A DNA stretch of 64,000 nucleotides from Pseudomonas fluorescens (GCF_000802965.1 NZ_JSAK01000015.1:124001-188000); one strand, 5' to 3'. Positions 25,848-34,555 are shown, numbered from the stretch's first letter. The notes: a model not told the origin generated them from the letters alone. Numbers and translations: made by a program.

Positions 25848-26400
25848 GTGCGTTCCTCATTGTGTATTCGCTCCTGCTGTTGGGTGGCCTTCCTGGCGAG
25901 GCGGCCAAGCTAGCATAGCGTTTCAAAGGCAGCCAACAGCGCTACGGGCAGTAAACGGGTGGCGTGTGGCAGGTTGTCGCATCGGCACAGCAGACTGTCG
26001 CCCCATCAACAACCGAACAGCCGTTTGAACGAGAGTTTTCCGGGCTGTCGCGTAAAAAAAGGCGCGATGTTGCCAGCTTTGGCGGGGGGTTGGAAGCGCT
26101 AACGGGCCAAAGGTTGCAGATCCGCACTTTTATCGTGCGTCGTACCGTTTTCAGGTGTGTTTCCGGTGCGCTGCTTCGTTCAATAAAGTGAGTCGCTGGG
26201 TAACGCTCTGGCAAAGTGCCATTAATTTCAATGGCTTGCGATGACTGTCCGGTCAGGGCGGAATTCCCGTGTTAGATGGTTTTGAAACATTTTGGCGCAA
26301 ATATTGCGTGCAGATTCCGGAACGCCCCGTTTGTTTCTTTTTACAAGAGCGAACACAAGCGGGATGCACGCATTCGCTTTTCCTTACAAAGGTAGTTTCA
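25848..26400. other. Divergent intergenic region between the ABC operon and gabP
   Basis: A 553-base gap holding the promoters of two divergent units. An open frame (25964-26191) has no family signature and I do not call it. AAAGGTAGTTTCA just before the gabP ATG supplies a weak ribosome site. I found no clear operator. Confidence 0.4.
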
Positions 26401-27792
26401 ATGAGCAGTACCCAAAGCTCTAACGGCCTCGAACAGGGGCTCAAACCGCGGCATGTCACCATGCTGTCGATCGCCGGGGTTATCGGTGCCGGCCTGTTCG
26501 TTGGCTCGGGCCACGCCATTGCTGCAGCAGGCCCGGCCGTGCTCCTGGCTTACGCCGCCGCCGGCATGCTAGTGGTGTTGGTGATGCGCATGCTCGGTGA
26601 AATGGCTGTTGCCTCGCCGGACACGGGCTCCTTCTCGACATACGCCGATCGCGCGATCGGTCACTGGGCCGGCTTCACCATCGGCTGGCTGTACTGGTGG
26701 TTCTGGGTGCTCGTCATCCCGTTGGAAGCCAACGCCGCCGCGACTATCCTGCATGCCTGGTTCCCGGGCGTGGACATCTGGGCCTTCGCCCTGGTCATCA
26801 CCATGCTGCTGACCGTCACCAACCTGTTCAGCGTTAAGAACTACGGCGAGTTCGAGTTCTGGTTCGCCCTGATCAAGGTTCTGGCGATCATCGGCTTCAT
26901 TGTCCTTGGCGTCATGGCCATCTTCGGCTTCCTGCCAGGCAGCCAGGTGAGCGGGGTATCACACCTGTTCGACACCCAAGGCTTCCTGCCAAACGGCATG
27001 GGCGCAGTATTGGGTGCCATCCTGACCACCATGTTTTCCTTCATGGGTACCGAGATCGTGACCATCGCGGCCGCGGAATCGAAGAACCCAGGCAAGCAAA
27101 TCTCCAAGGCCACCAACTCGGTGATCTGGCGGATCGGCTTGTTCTACCTCGTATCGATTTTTATCGTCGTGGCCCTGGTGCCATGGAACGATCCGGTCCT
27201 GGCCAGCCTTGGTTCTTACCAGACCGTGCTTGAGCGCATGGGCATCCCGAACGCCAAGATGATCGTCGACATCGTGGTACTGGTCGCCGTGACTAGCTGC
27301 CTGAACTCGGCGCTCTACACCTCGTCCCGCATGTTGTTCTCCCTGGGCAAGCGCGGTGATGCACCAGCCGTTTCCACCCGTACCAACAAAAGTGGCACGC
27401 CATACTGGGCGGTAATGCTGTCCACTGGCGCAGCGTTCCTGGCAACTTTCGCCAACTACGTCGCCCCGGCCGCGGTGTTCGAATTCCTGCTGGCCAGCTC
27501 CGGCGCCATTGCGCTGCTGGTGTACCTGGTGATCGCGATCTCGCAACTGCGCATGCGCAAGCAGCGTATGGCTCGCGGAGAGAAAATCGTCTTCAGCATG
27601 TGGTTGTTCCCGGGCCTGACCTACGCGGTGATCGTGTTCATCGTCGCAGCCCTGACCATCATGCTGTTCCAGGACGCCCACCGCGTGGAAATCCTCGCGA
27701 CCGGCCTGCTCAGCGCTCTGGTGGTGGCTTCCGGTTTGCTGGTTGCTCGACGTCGCAAGGTGCAGAAAGCGGGTGCAGTGGTACTGAACTGA
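26401..27792 (+). CDS. gabP: GABA permease
   Basis: 463-residue APC-superfamily transporter with about 12 transmembrane helices. The first helix has MLSIAGVIGAGLFVGSG (substrate/sodium-site glycines), followed by MRMLGEMAVASPDTGSFSTYAD, the amino-acid permease signature. Gene length and the GLEQGLKPRHVTMLS start match GabP (4-aminobutyrate uptake). The start is ATG 26401; upstream codons are open but lack the family sequence. A strong terminator follows. Confidence 0.88.
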   Translation: MSSTQSSNGLEQGLKPRHVTMLSIAGVIGAGLFVGSGHAIAAAGPAVLLAYAAAGMLVVLVMRMLGEMAVASPDTGSFSTYADRAIGHWAGFTIGWLYWWFWVLVIPLEANAAATILHAWFPGVDIWAFALVITMLLTVTNLFSVKNYGEFEFWFALIKVLAIIGFIVLGVMAIFGFLPGSQVSGVSHLFDTQGFLPNGMGAVLGAILTTMFSFMGTEIVTIAAAESKNPGKQISKATNSVIWRIGLFYLVSIFIVVALVPWNDPVLASLGSYQTVLERMGIPNAKMIVDIVVLVAVTSCLNSALYTSSRMLFSLGKRGDAPAVSTRTNKSGTPYWAVMLSTGAAFLATFANYVAPAAVFEFLLASSGAIALLVYLVIAISQLRMRKQRMARGEKIVFSMWLFPGLTYAVIVFIVAALTIMLFQDAHRVEILATGLLSALVVASGLLVARRRKVQKAGAVVLN

Positions 27793-27810
27793 TTCGTACC
27801 GCATGACGCA

Positions 27811-27848
27811 AAACGGCCGCTGTCAGTGATGACAAGCGGCCGTTTTTG
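27811..27848. terminator. Terminator between gabP and convergent gene
   Basis: AAACGGCCGCT pairs with AGCGGCCGTTTTTG in a long stem whose inner part also pairs (TGTCA/TGACA). It works for gabP and probably also for the minus-strand gene. Confidence 0.88.
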
Positions 27849-27865
27849 TTTCTGGCGGTGAGTAT

Positions 27866-28318
27866 TTACTCGCCTTTCTCTTCCGGCGCATCCAGCGACT
27901 CTCGATAAGCGTCCAGTGCAATGCCGAAATCGGCGATGAACTGCGGTTCGCTCAGCCAGGCCTGGGCGGTCTCGCGGTCCATGCCGTCGGCCCACATGCG
28001 GTAGTCGATCAGCATGTCAGCGGCCAGGTGGGTGGCGGCCATGCCTTCGTCGTCGGCGTTTTCCATGTCCAGCAATTCAGGATGGTCGACGATGATAAAG
28101 GCGAGATCCGAGAGTAAAACCGAGAGCATCTCGCCGCGGCTGACGGCTTCCGCATCGCGCATTTTGCTGAACATCGCCAGGGTGTATTCCGGGATCGGCT
28201 CGGCGAGGTGGCCGAGGTCATCGTCCAGCGCGGCGGGTTTGCGGCCGTGGATATTGATTTGTTTAGCTTTGGCTTTTGCGCGCTTGGCGCGTTTCTGCTG
28301 CTTGTTCAGGGAGGCCAT
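27866..28318 (-). CDS. Hypothetical protein, tandem paralogue 2
   Basis: 150-residue protein with a strongly basic N-terminus (NKQQKRAKRAKAKAKQ), then an acidic helical domain. The line-up with the neighbouring gene (residues about 45-140: EYTLAMFSKMRDAEAVS, LIDYRMWADGMD, AWLSEPQF) shows they are paralogues. No signal peptide. The charged tail could bind nucleic acid or ribosomes. I do not recognise a named family. Confidence 0.8.
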   Translation of the reverse strand: MASLNKQQKRAKRAKAKAKQINIHGRKPAALDDDLGHLAEPIPEYTLAMFSKMRDAEAVSRGEMLSVLLSDLAFIIVDHPELLDMENADDEGMAATHLAADMLIDYRMWADGMDRETAQAWLSEPQFIADFGIALDAYRESLDAPEEKGE

Positions 28319-28324
28319 GGGAAC

Positions 28325-28741
28325 TCAGTTCGGTTTCTGTTGGGTTTGCGCGGCGATCGCGTCGGACGCCGCCACGTAGTCAGCCTGGAAGGCGGGGGAT
28401 TCGATCCACGCCAGGGCACCGGCTTCGTCGGTTTCGGTGGACCATTGGCGATACTCGATCAGCGCAGCGAGGATGAAGTCCATCGCGCCTTCTTCGCCTT
28501 CCTGCTCGTAGACCAGTTCCAGCAGCGGGTCTTCGAGGAAAGCCGTGCACAGGGCTTGCTGGCTGATTTTTTCGGCGTCGATCATTTTCTTGAACAGTTC
28601 GGTCAGGTCCACCGACTCGAAATCAATGCGATCGTCATTCGGATCCAGCTCGACCGGCGCGGCAGCACGTTGGGTGCGGTTCTGCTTGGCCTTGGCCTTT
28701 GCGCGAGTGGCGCGTTTCTGCTGCTTGTTGGCGGAGGCCAT
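28325..28741 (-). CDS. Hypothetical protein, tandem paralogue 1
   Basis: 138-residue protein beginning MASANKQQKRATRAKAKAKQ, like its neighbour, followed by an acidic domain with LFKKMIDAEKISQQAL, LIEYRQWSTETDEAGALAW and FQADYVAASDAI. Seven bases separate the two genes. I chose ATG 28741 because it gives the same N-terminus as the paralogue; 28750 is the other option. Function unknown. Confidence 0.8.
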   Translation of the reverse strand: MASANKQQKRATRAKAKAKQNRTQRAAAPVELDPNDDRIDFESVDLTELFKKMIDAEKISQQALCTAFLEDPLLELVYEQEGEEGAMDFILAALIEYRQWSTETDEAGALAWIESPAFQADYVAASDAIAAQTQQKPN

Positions 28742-28777
28742 GGGCTTCATTCCGTAATTCGTTGAAAGGGCAGAGGG

Positions 28778-29743
28778 CTAGCTGCGAGGCACTGTCCGCC
28801 CGGGTGTGTCGGGGGGCAGTTCGCCGGTTTGCAGCCAGGACAATGCAATGGGCCATAGTGTGGCTTGGTATGCGCTGCGAAAAAAGGCGAAATGTCCGAC
28901 TTCTTGTTCTCCGATGTCTTCGGGGGCAATGCGCAGGTGAGTGTTTGTGCTGCCGGTGAAGTAGCCGAGCAGGCGTTCGATGGCAGGGATTGTGCCGTAG
29001 GGATCGTCGCTGATGCTGATCGCGAGGGTTTTTGCGGTGACGCTGGCGAAGGGCAGGCGATCGTTGATTACGCGGCCACTTGGGCGAGTTTCGTAGCGGG
29101 CTGTGGGCGTGCTCCAATCGCGCACCACGCCCGCGGGCGTGTCTTCCAGCCAGCCGAGGCGTTTGCCGGGAAAGTAACCGCACATCATCGTCACCAAAGG
29201 CATTACCACATGCCACTTGCCAAACATCCGCCAGCGATGGGCGGGCGCATAGTCGCGCCAATAAGCGAATTGAGCGCCAACGGTCACCAAGCGCCGGATC
29301 ATATCTCCCGAGGCTCCCAGTCCCGCTGCACAGCCGCCAAAGCTGTGACCGACCACATCGACAGGCTGACCGGGGAATTCTCGCTGTGCGCGCTTGAGCA
29401 TGGCCTCGAAGTCCAGCGCGCCCCAGTCTGTCCATGAAGCCCGAAGCCCTTTGATCGAGGCCGGACGCGATTCGCCGATACCTCGGTAGTCATAAGTGAT
29501 GACATCGAAGCCGTTGGCGAACAGATAATCGGCGAAGCGTGAGTAATGCCGGCAGCGGACCGAGGTGGCGGCGTTGATGACGACGACGGGCCGAGTGGTG
29601 TCCTGGGCCGCGTGCCTCCATGTGAAACCACCGAGTGCGAAGCCATCCGCGGCGGGCTCCTTGAAGGGCTCGCCAAGGGCATCTGCCGTCAACGGCAACT
29701 CGATTTGAGTGGAGGCCAGTGGTGGTGTTTCCTGCAAATTCAT
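28778..29743 (-). CDS. Alpha/beta hydrolase
   Basis: 321-residue hydrolase. VVVINAATSVRCRHYSRFADYL precedes YDYRGIGES, and the nucleophile elbow is VVGHSFGG (Ser near residue 126). The catalytic acid is probably in SISDDPYGT and the histidine in VGHFAFF. This arrangement fits the YheT/serine-aminopeptidase-like group of uncharacterised hydrolases. The ATG at 29743 follows GGAACGG; the frame continues to 29818 but overlaps yhcG only by its stop. Confidence 0.85.
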   Translation of the reverse strand: MNLQETPPLASTQIELPLTADALGEPFKEPAADGFALGGFTWRHAAQDTTRPVVVINAATSVRCRHYSRFADYLFANGFDVITYDYRGIGESRPASIKGLRASWTDWGALDFEAMLKRAQREFPGQPVDVVGHSFGGCAAGLGASGDMIRRLVTVGAQFAYWRDYAPAHRWRMFGKWHVVMPLVTMMCGYFPGKRLGWLEDTPAGVVRDWSTPTARYETRPSGRVINDRLPFASVTAKTLAISISDDPYGTIPAIERLLGYFTGSTNTHLRIAPEDIGEQEVGHFAFFRSAYQATLWPIALSWLQTGELPPDTPGRTVPRS

Positions 29744-29814
29744 CGGCGCCGTTCCTTTGCGGATAGCTGCCAACGATAGTCTTCGAGTTGCAGATGAACA
29801 ATCCACCGGAACCA

Positions 29815-30867
29815 TCACTGATTTTGATTGAGCCGTTCTTCCAGTACCGCCCGCTCTCGATCCAGCTCCGCACGCAACTCTTCTTCGCTGGGCAGTACTA
29901 GCTGGTATTTGCTGGCAAACAATTGTTCGTTGCCCTCCAGCACCGAGTAACGCACCACGGACTCATCCTTTTGTGCGCAGAGAATGATGCCGACAGTGGG
30001 GCCGTCTTCCACGCCGCGTTTGAGGTCGTCGTACATGCGCACGTACATATCCATCTGGTCCACATCCTGATGGGTCAGCTCACCGCGTTTGATATCGAAG
30101 ATGACGAAGCACTTGAGCAGGTAGTTGTAGAACACCAGATCGATGTAGAAGTCCTTGCTGTCAGTGCTGATGCGCTGCTGGCGAGCGATGAAGGCAAAGC
30201 CTTTGCCCCGTTCGAGCAGGAAGCCCTGGAGCTGCTCGATCAGTGCTAGTTCGATCTCACTTTCCTGAAGTCTGCCCGCGTGGGGTAAGCCAAGAAACTC
30301 CGCCACCACCGGATCACGAATGAAGTCCCGAGGGCTGCCCTTCATTTGCTGAATATTGACCGCGGCCTCTTGCTTGACGGCGCAGCGGTCGCGGCTGGCC
30401 AACAGGCGTTCGTAGTAGAGCGTGTTGATCTGGCGTTCCAGTGCCCGGCTTGACCAGTTCTGGCTGGCTGACTCGTTCATGTACCAGAGACGAGCGCTTG
30501 CGTTGTCGACTCTCAACAGTCTGCGGTAGTGGGTCCAGCTCAATTCGTGACGCAGTGCGTCACGAATGGGAAAGGCTTGATAGAAAAGGCGCATGTAGCG
30601 AAGGTTGGAGGCATCAAAGCCCTTGCCAAACTCCGCTGTCAGCGCCGTTGCCAGAGTCGACAGCAGTTGTTTCCCGTAACCCGCCCGCCGAGCCCCTTCC
30701 TGCTCGAACTCAACGATATGCCGACCGATTTGCCAGCAGGTTTGTACTTGAATGGTATCGACTGCACGCAACACTTTCCGGCGTGCCTGGCGGATCAATT
30801 CGCCGGGATTGCCAAGCAGTGAATTGATTTGTGGGTCTTGGGTGTCGCCGGGTTTCAGCGCGCTCAT
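29815..30867 (-). CDS. yhcG: YhcG-type PD-(D/E)XK nuclease (DUF1016)
   Basis: 350 residues. The N-terminal DUF1016 helical domain (about 20-160) has SWTHYRRLLRV and SSRALERQI; the C-terminal nuclease domain (about 170-345) has DFYIDLVFYNYLLKCFVIFDIK, where D, then the later D and K, form the PD-(D/E)XK core. YhcG proteins are often near restriction systems and mobile elements. The gene lies 800 bases outside the left edge of the integrated element. I set the start at 30867 (MSALKPGD); the frame is open to 31080 without a family match. Confidence 0.88.
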   Translation of the reverse strand: MSALKPGDTQDPQINSLLGNPGELIRQARRKVLRAVDTIQVQTCWQIGRHIVEFEQEGARRAGYGKQLLSTLATALTAEFGKGFDASNLRYMRLFYQAFPIRDALRHELSWTHYRRLLRVDNASARLWYMNESASQNWSSRALERQINTLYYERLLASRDRCAVKQEAAVNIQQMKGSPRDFIRDPVVAEFLGLPHAGRLQESEIELALIEQLQGFLLERGKGFAFIARQQRISTDSKDFYIDLVFYNYLLKCFVIFDIKRGELTHQDVDQMDMYVRMYDDLKRGVEDGPTVGIILCAQKDESVVRYSVLEGNEQLFASKYQLVLPSEEELRAELDRERAVLEERLNQNQ

Positions 30868-31128
30868 GAAGACTTCCGCATCGGTTTGATCAGGCAGAAG
30901 AGAATGGCAAAAGGGCTTGGGGCAAAGATGCAGGGCGACGCTGAGAAATCGGCCAGAAATACCGGGTTCGCTTGCAGGACGGAGCTGACACCGGGTCAGA
31001 TCCTGGGAGTGCCTCATGTAGTACGTTTCGTACTCAACCCAAGGTTGAATCAATCTAAAACACAACCCTTCAGCAGCCAATCAAACGTAGGTAACGAATG
31101 GGTTCTAAAGAGCCCGGGAGTCACCATC

Positions 31129-31578
31129 ATGAAATTCTTCCATTCACTGATGTTGCCCATCACCGCCTTCAGCGTGCTGATGTTTCCAGCTGTGTTGCCT
31201 GCCGCCAGCCTTGAGCCCATCGACAGTTCGGCCGTGCAGGTTCAACGGCAGGAGCAAAACGGGATTACTTACCTGTCCGGCGGTATAGGTGAGGATGAGT
31301 CAAAGGCCATCCAGCAGACCACTGGCTATAACCTGCACATGACGTTCTCTGTCGGGGCAGGGAATGAATACATTCCTGATGTGAGCGTAGTTATCCAGAA
31401 AGCCCAAGGTCAGACCGTGCTGACGCTGAATGAAGCTGGTCCACTGGTGTATGTGAAATTGCCTGCCGGCAAATACATTGTCGTCGCGACACGCAATGGT
31501 GAGGAGCGGCGTGACACTGCGGATGTTAGCAGCGGCGCTGCTCGCAATTTGGTCTTCCATTGGAATGGTGACAGTTAG
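31129..31578 (+). CDS. Secreted hypothetical protein with a carboxypeptidase-regulatory-like fold
   Basis: 149-residue protein with a signal peptide (MKFFHSLMLPITAFSVLMFPAVLPA-AS). The mature part looks all-beta (VSVVIQKAQGQTVLTLNEAGPLVYVKLPAGKYIVVAT, the last motif typical of transthyretin-like or CarboxypepD_reg-like domains). The start at 31129 lies after GGGAG; the earlier frame to 30829 is antisense to yhcG. Function unknown. Confidence 0.8.
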   Translation: MKFFHSLMLPITAFSVLMFPAVLPAASLEPIDSSAVQVQRQEQNGITYLSGGIGEDESKAIQQTTGYNLHMTFSVGAGNEYIPDVSVVIQKAQGQTVLTLNEAGPLVYVKLPAGKYIVVATRNGEERRDTADVSSGAARNLVFHWNGDS

Positions 31579-31621
31579 GGAGCGGCGAGTCGCCAAGCCT
31601 GCTTCCATTTCCGGCAGGCAT

Positions 31622-31654
31622 AAAAAAACCCTGAATCTTGCGATTCAGGGTTTT
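31622..31654. terminator. Terminator at the left element edge
   Basis: AAAACCCTGAATC pairs with GATTCAGGGTTTT around TTGC, with A/T runs on both sides. It lies directly outside the tRNA-Phe remnant, so it was probably the original terminator of tRNA-Phe before integration. It now ends the plus-strand gene at 31129. Confidence 0.8.
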
Positions 31655-31661
31655 CGGTATT

Positions 31662-31684
31662 TGGTGCCAGAGACGGAATCGAAC
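31662..31684 (-). repeat. Left attachment site (tRNA-Phe 3' remnant)
   Basis: TGGTGCC-AGAGACGGAATCGAAC here matches 52807-52830 except for one missing C. It is the last part of tRNA-Phe (T-loop, acceptor strand and CCA) read on the minus strand, but nothing of the rest of the tRNA follows. Confidence 0.85.
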
Positions 31685-31735
31685 TTTATATCTAACTTAC
31701 TGTATTTGTTTAACAATCTGTATGTGGAAAATGTA

Positions 31736-31756
31736 ATCTACTCACAAATCTACTCG
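31736..31756. promoter_or_regulatory. Integrase arm-site candidates, left end
   Basis: ATCTACTCAC at 31736 and ATCTACTCG at 31748, 12 bases apart. The same word and spacing occur beside the integrase at the other end, where the copies start at 52672 and 52684. Confidence 0.7.
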
Positions 31757-31842
31757 CTTTTCACAATCTTGCATCGTTTTCCCATCATCAACGCGTCACC
31801 GCCAAGAGTGTTTTCGTAGTCCTGTCAGTCGGACAGACGGTA

Positions 31843-32118
31843 TCAAACTAGCGGCTTTGGACTTCCGAGTTTTGAGGCTTTGCTCAACGGCGTCGCGGGA
31901 CTTATCGCCGGCCGGTACCAATTCACGCAATCAGCCTTGGATGGTGCGCCCATCTCTACCCAAGCTTCGTAGCCATCGACATCGATCAGCACCCGACCAT
32001 CAGGCGCCTTTCGCCAAACGTAATCTTTTTCCCAGGTGCCGTCAGCGATCTTTGATCGAATCGCGGCCTCTGTGTATCCCGACTCACTGGAAAACTTTCT
32101 GACCGTCACATAACGCAA
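31843..32118 (-). CDS. Excisionase-like DNA-binding protein
   Basis: 91-residue protein of the winged-helix excisionase type: MRYVTVRKFSSESGYTEAAI forms the helix-turn-helix and SKIADGTWEKDYVWRKAPDG the wing. Start is TTG at 32118, with only a weak ribosome site. It lies next to the left attachment site, as expected of a directionality factor working with the integrase. The last 25 residues are extra compared with typical family members. Confidence 0.75.
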   Translation of the reverse strand: MRYVTVRKFSSESGYTEAAIRSKIADGTWEKDYVWRKAPDGRVLIDVDGYEAWVEMGAPSKADCVNWYRPAISPATPLSKASKLGSPKPLV

Positions 32119-32160
32119 GGCACATACATCTCAGGCAGAAGAGCGCTATCATCAATGTAC

Positions 32161-32724
32161 CTATTGATTCTCATCTGCTTTCGCCCACTCTAAAGGCAAA
32201 GATTCGCCAGTAACATTGCCATCAGCGTCCACTGCATATACATGCAGGGCTTTCGATAGCATGCGGCTGTAACCGAGAGAAATCGACCGCCTCTCAGTTT
32301 TGTGGGTATCGTCATCATACGCAACAATTTCGGCATGATTTTCATTGCCGGGGTAGTCGCCGTTGGCTTTGACCTTTTCTTCCCAAACCTGCAAATAGAT
32401 ACAAGCGCCTGGCTTTGGTACTGGGACTGGAGATTTGCCTACAATTTTTAAAAGGGAGACAGTTATCTTGCCGACACCCTTAACATCTCGTGCAGGCCGA
32501 CCGGGCCGTTCGATGTCTCTCTTAACGACAACAATGGCAGGATGAAGACCGAGCGTATCAATCCGAGTTACAGAGGTATTAGGACGACGAAAGATGCTCG
32601 GTGATCCCCTATTGGTATCAGGCACCCATTCCTCTTCAACTATTGCACGGATAACTGTTTCATTATCGGCAAGCAATACCTGCCTAGCCGGATATTCTTG
32701 ATCCGGCGATGAATTAGAGGTCAT
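32161..32724 (-). CDS. Uncharacterised protein, third gene of the TIGR04255 cassette
   Basis: 187-residue protein, no signal peptide or membrane helix. It has an F-RRPNTSVTRID segment (about residues 45-55) and NENHAEIVAYDDDT (about 123-136). The pairing of a SVxR-type N-terminus with a central NxxHAEI motif recalls an unnamed family of small proteins I have seen beside similar partners; that is recollection, not a search. It ends the operon that begins with the TIGR04255 gene. Confidence 0.7.
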   Translation of the reverse strand: MTSNSSPDQEYPARQVLLADNETVIRAIVEEEWVPDTNRGSPSIFRRPNTSVTRIDTLGLHPAIVVVKRDIERPGRPARDVKGVGKITVSLLKIVGKSPVPVPKPGACIYLQVWEEKVKANGDYPGNENHAEIVAYDDDTHKTERRSISLGYSRMLSKALHVYAVDADGNVTGESLPLEWAKADENQ

Positions 32725-32730
32725 GTATGA

Positions 32731-33375
32731 TTAAAGCTCGGCTATCAATCTGTAGAGGCCATTATCACCAATGGCGAAGACCTCATCGTGCTCATCCGTG
32801 GCCAGTTCAATCTGGTGATCTCCAAAGGACATGTCCAATGTAGATCCATCTTTAAGCCCCCAAGAGGTCACGATCTCACCATAGAATCCAAGGAATATAT
32901 GGATGTCTGAAGGTACTTCGCGGTTCTTTTCCAAAAAGCTCACGAAGTTGATCAGCGATGAAAGAGACATCGCCTTTGAACCCTCACCGTCCCAATTGTC
33001 GAGAGATCGCGCGAGCCGCGAGAGCCTGGCGACTGAAGGGTTGCTGAGTTTTTGTCCGGCCATAACAAGATATGCAGCCTTCGCAGCCATTTCCATGGTG
33101 AGCACGCTCGCCAGACTTGGATACGCTGAGACGGTTTTCAACCGTTCCGAGTAAGCAAACTCAATCAACTCCGCGCTGCTTGGTTGGCTTTTCGAGTTGG
33201 TAGGACTAACCCATCCTGCCTTCATCAATGTCCAAAGATGGCTCAGTGCGTCATATCCGCGTTGCAAAACGCTATTACCACCCAAAGTAATACTTATGGA
33301 CGTTGACGTGCTGCCAAATGCCGCTGCGCCAGCGGTGAAGTACGCTGCACTGCTTGTGGCCCTATAAGCGTTCAT
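32731..33375 (-). CDS. Uncharacterised protein with NWDG motif, second gene of the cassette
   Basis: 214-residue protein. The N-terminal 30 residues are rich in Ser, Thr, Ala and Gly. The second half has SLDNWDGEGSKAMSLSSLIN followed by FYGEIVTSWGLKDG, a layout seen in many small uncharacterised proteins with an NWDG-GA motif. Its start overlaps the TIGR04255 stop (ATGA), and six bases separate it from the next gene, so the three are one unit. Confidence 0.7.
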   Translation of the reverse strand: MNAYRATSSAAYFTAGAAAFGSTSTSISITLGGNSVLQRGYDALSHLWTLMKAGWVSPTNSKSQPSSAELIEFAYSERLKTVSAYPSLASVLTMEMAAKAAYLVMAGQKLSNPSVARLSRLARSLDNWDGEGSKAMSLSSLINFVSFLEKNREVPSDIHIFLGFYGEIVTSWGLKDGSTLDMSFGDHQIELATDEHDEVFAIGDNGLYRLIAEL

Positions 33376-34241
33376 CCCTGTACCTCCACTGGCACCATCT
33401 TATCTCTGAGCGGTGCGGACAGATTAACGAAAACATCGTGAATCACATCGCGTGCTTTGGAGAAGCTTTCCATAATGGGCTCAACCCTTGGCTCGATCAG
33501 GCCGTCAATTATCACCACATTTTCTAAAATGAAAGCTCGGCCGCCGTCGATTTCGCCTTGTGTCATCTGTAATTGAAGTGACCCGAATTTCAACGGAACG
33601 ATGATTTGCGACATAGGTATATCAATAAGGCGATCCTCGGCATGGGTGAGCAAGACCGGTGGTAGATCTATTCCAAAGCCTAGGACATTCTTCAAAAACT
33701 GCATATGAGTCATGTCGTCAGTCAGATCTTCACGGAATGCGTCGATGTAACGTAGGGTCAAAGAGTATCCGCCTACTTTTGCTTTCTGTGTTTCCAACAG
33801 AATTCGAACGCCATGCTCCACTACCGGCCTAAAGTCGTCCCATGATTTGTACGGTTTAACCGCGTTCGCAGTGAAAATTCCGCTGCCAATTTGAAAAAGC
33901 GTAGACGGCAGGTGTTCCCGATTTTTTTCAGTTACCCCCGAATAACGGTAACGAACGATCGGCGCTTCTGCGGGCGCGGGAAATCCAGCCGGCATCAACC
34001 TCTCAGATTGCCCATAACCAATCGAGGTCATCGCGCTGTTCATTTCTGGTAGCTGTTGATCAAATGCGACTTGGCTCCCTGGAAAAGGGAAGCCGGGAGG
34101 GAAGCCAGGCGGCAAACCAGCAGGCAAAGACAAGTCCTTCCAACGGAGCTCGGCTACTAGCTCTACGAGTGGTGGATTATCGAACCGTTCATTCATGAGG
34201 CGTGGGATGTCCTGAAATTGAGGGAATCGCATCATCTCCAT
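33372..34241 (-). CDS. TIGR04255 family protein
   Basis: 289-residue protein. Residues about 17-33 (NERFDNPPLVELVAELRW) carry the family signature PLVE-V-ELRW; later RYSGVTEKNREHLPSTLFQIG and SLTLRYIDAFREDL fit the same family. TIGR04255 proteins are scattered among genomes, mostly on mobile DNA, with no established role. Three Met codons (34241, 34235, 34232) compete for the start; GGAG before the second favours 34235 or 34232. A 15-bp perfect hairpin lies just upstream. Confidence 0.8.
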   Translation of the reverse strand: MEMMRFPQFQDIPRLMNERFDNPPLVELVAELRWKDLSLPAGLPPGFPPGFPFPGSQVAFDQQLPEMNSAMTSIGYGQSERLMPAGFPAPAEAPIVRYRYSGVTEKNREHLPSTLFQIGSGIFTANAVKPYKSWDDFRPVVEHGVRILLETQKAKVGGYSLTLRYIDAFREDLTDDMTHMQFLKNVLGFGIDLPPVLLTHAEDRLIDIPMSQIIVPLKFGSLQLQMTQGEIDGGRAFILENVVIIDGLIEPRVEPIMESFSKARDVIHDVFVNLSAPLRDKMVPVEVQG

Positions 34242-34277
34242 GCGACCTACCGAAGAAAGGCAAATTCACTTTTTCGG

Positions 34278-34314
34278 CACCATCATGAAGCACTCCGTTT
34301 GCTTCATGATGGTG
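34278..34314. promoter_or_regulatory. Perfect 15-bp hairpin in the leader of the TIGR04255 operon
   Basis: CACCATCATGAAGCA (34278-34292) and TGCTTCATGATGGTG (34300-34314) flank the 7-base loop CTCCGTT. No T run follows in either direction, so a simple terminator is unlikely. It lies 37-73 bases upstream of the first start codon. It is the only clear structure I see in the gap 34242-34555. Confidence 0.6.
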
Positions 34315-34555
34315 ACAAAACAATATCACCTGATGGTTCATCGTGGCTATATGTAGACGTGCATAAGAAGGTTGGACCGTGGCTTATGAGCCGGAGAAAG
34401 AGGCTCAAGTCACGGTCCTGACTTCCCGTTACGATAGGGCAGATATCTCAACAAGCGTTATGTCTGTCGGGGAAAAAACGTTGGATAGCGATTAACGAAA
34501 AGCCCGGCCCCAGCGCCAAGCGTTGTTTCCTGACTAGGCCCCGCCTTCAAGCCAT

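Noticed and set aside
31478..31819. 113-residue plus-strand frame across the left attachment site
   Set aside because: It overlaps the end of the secreted-protein gene, the terminator and the attachment site, and has no domain.
34218..34421. 67-residue plus-strand frame over the leader of the TIGR04255 gene
   Set aside because: It runs through the perfect hairpin, has no ribosome site, and opposes the start of a better-supported gene.
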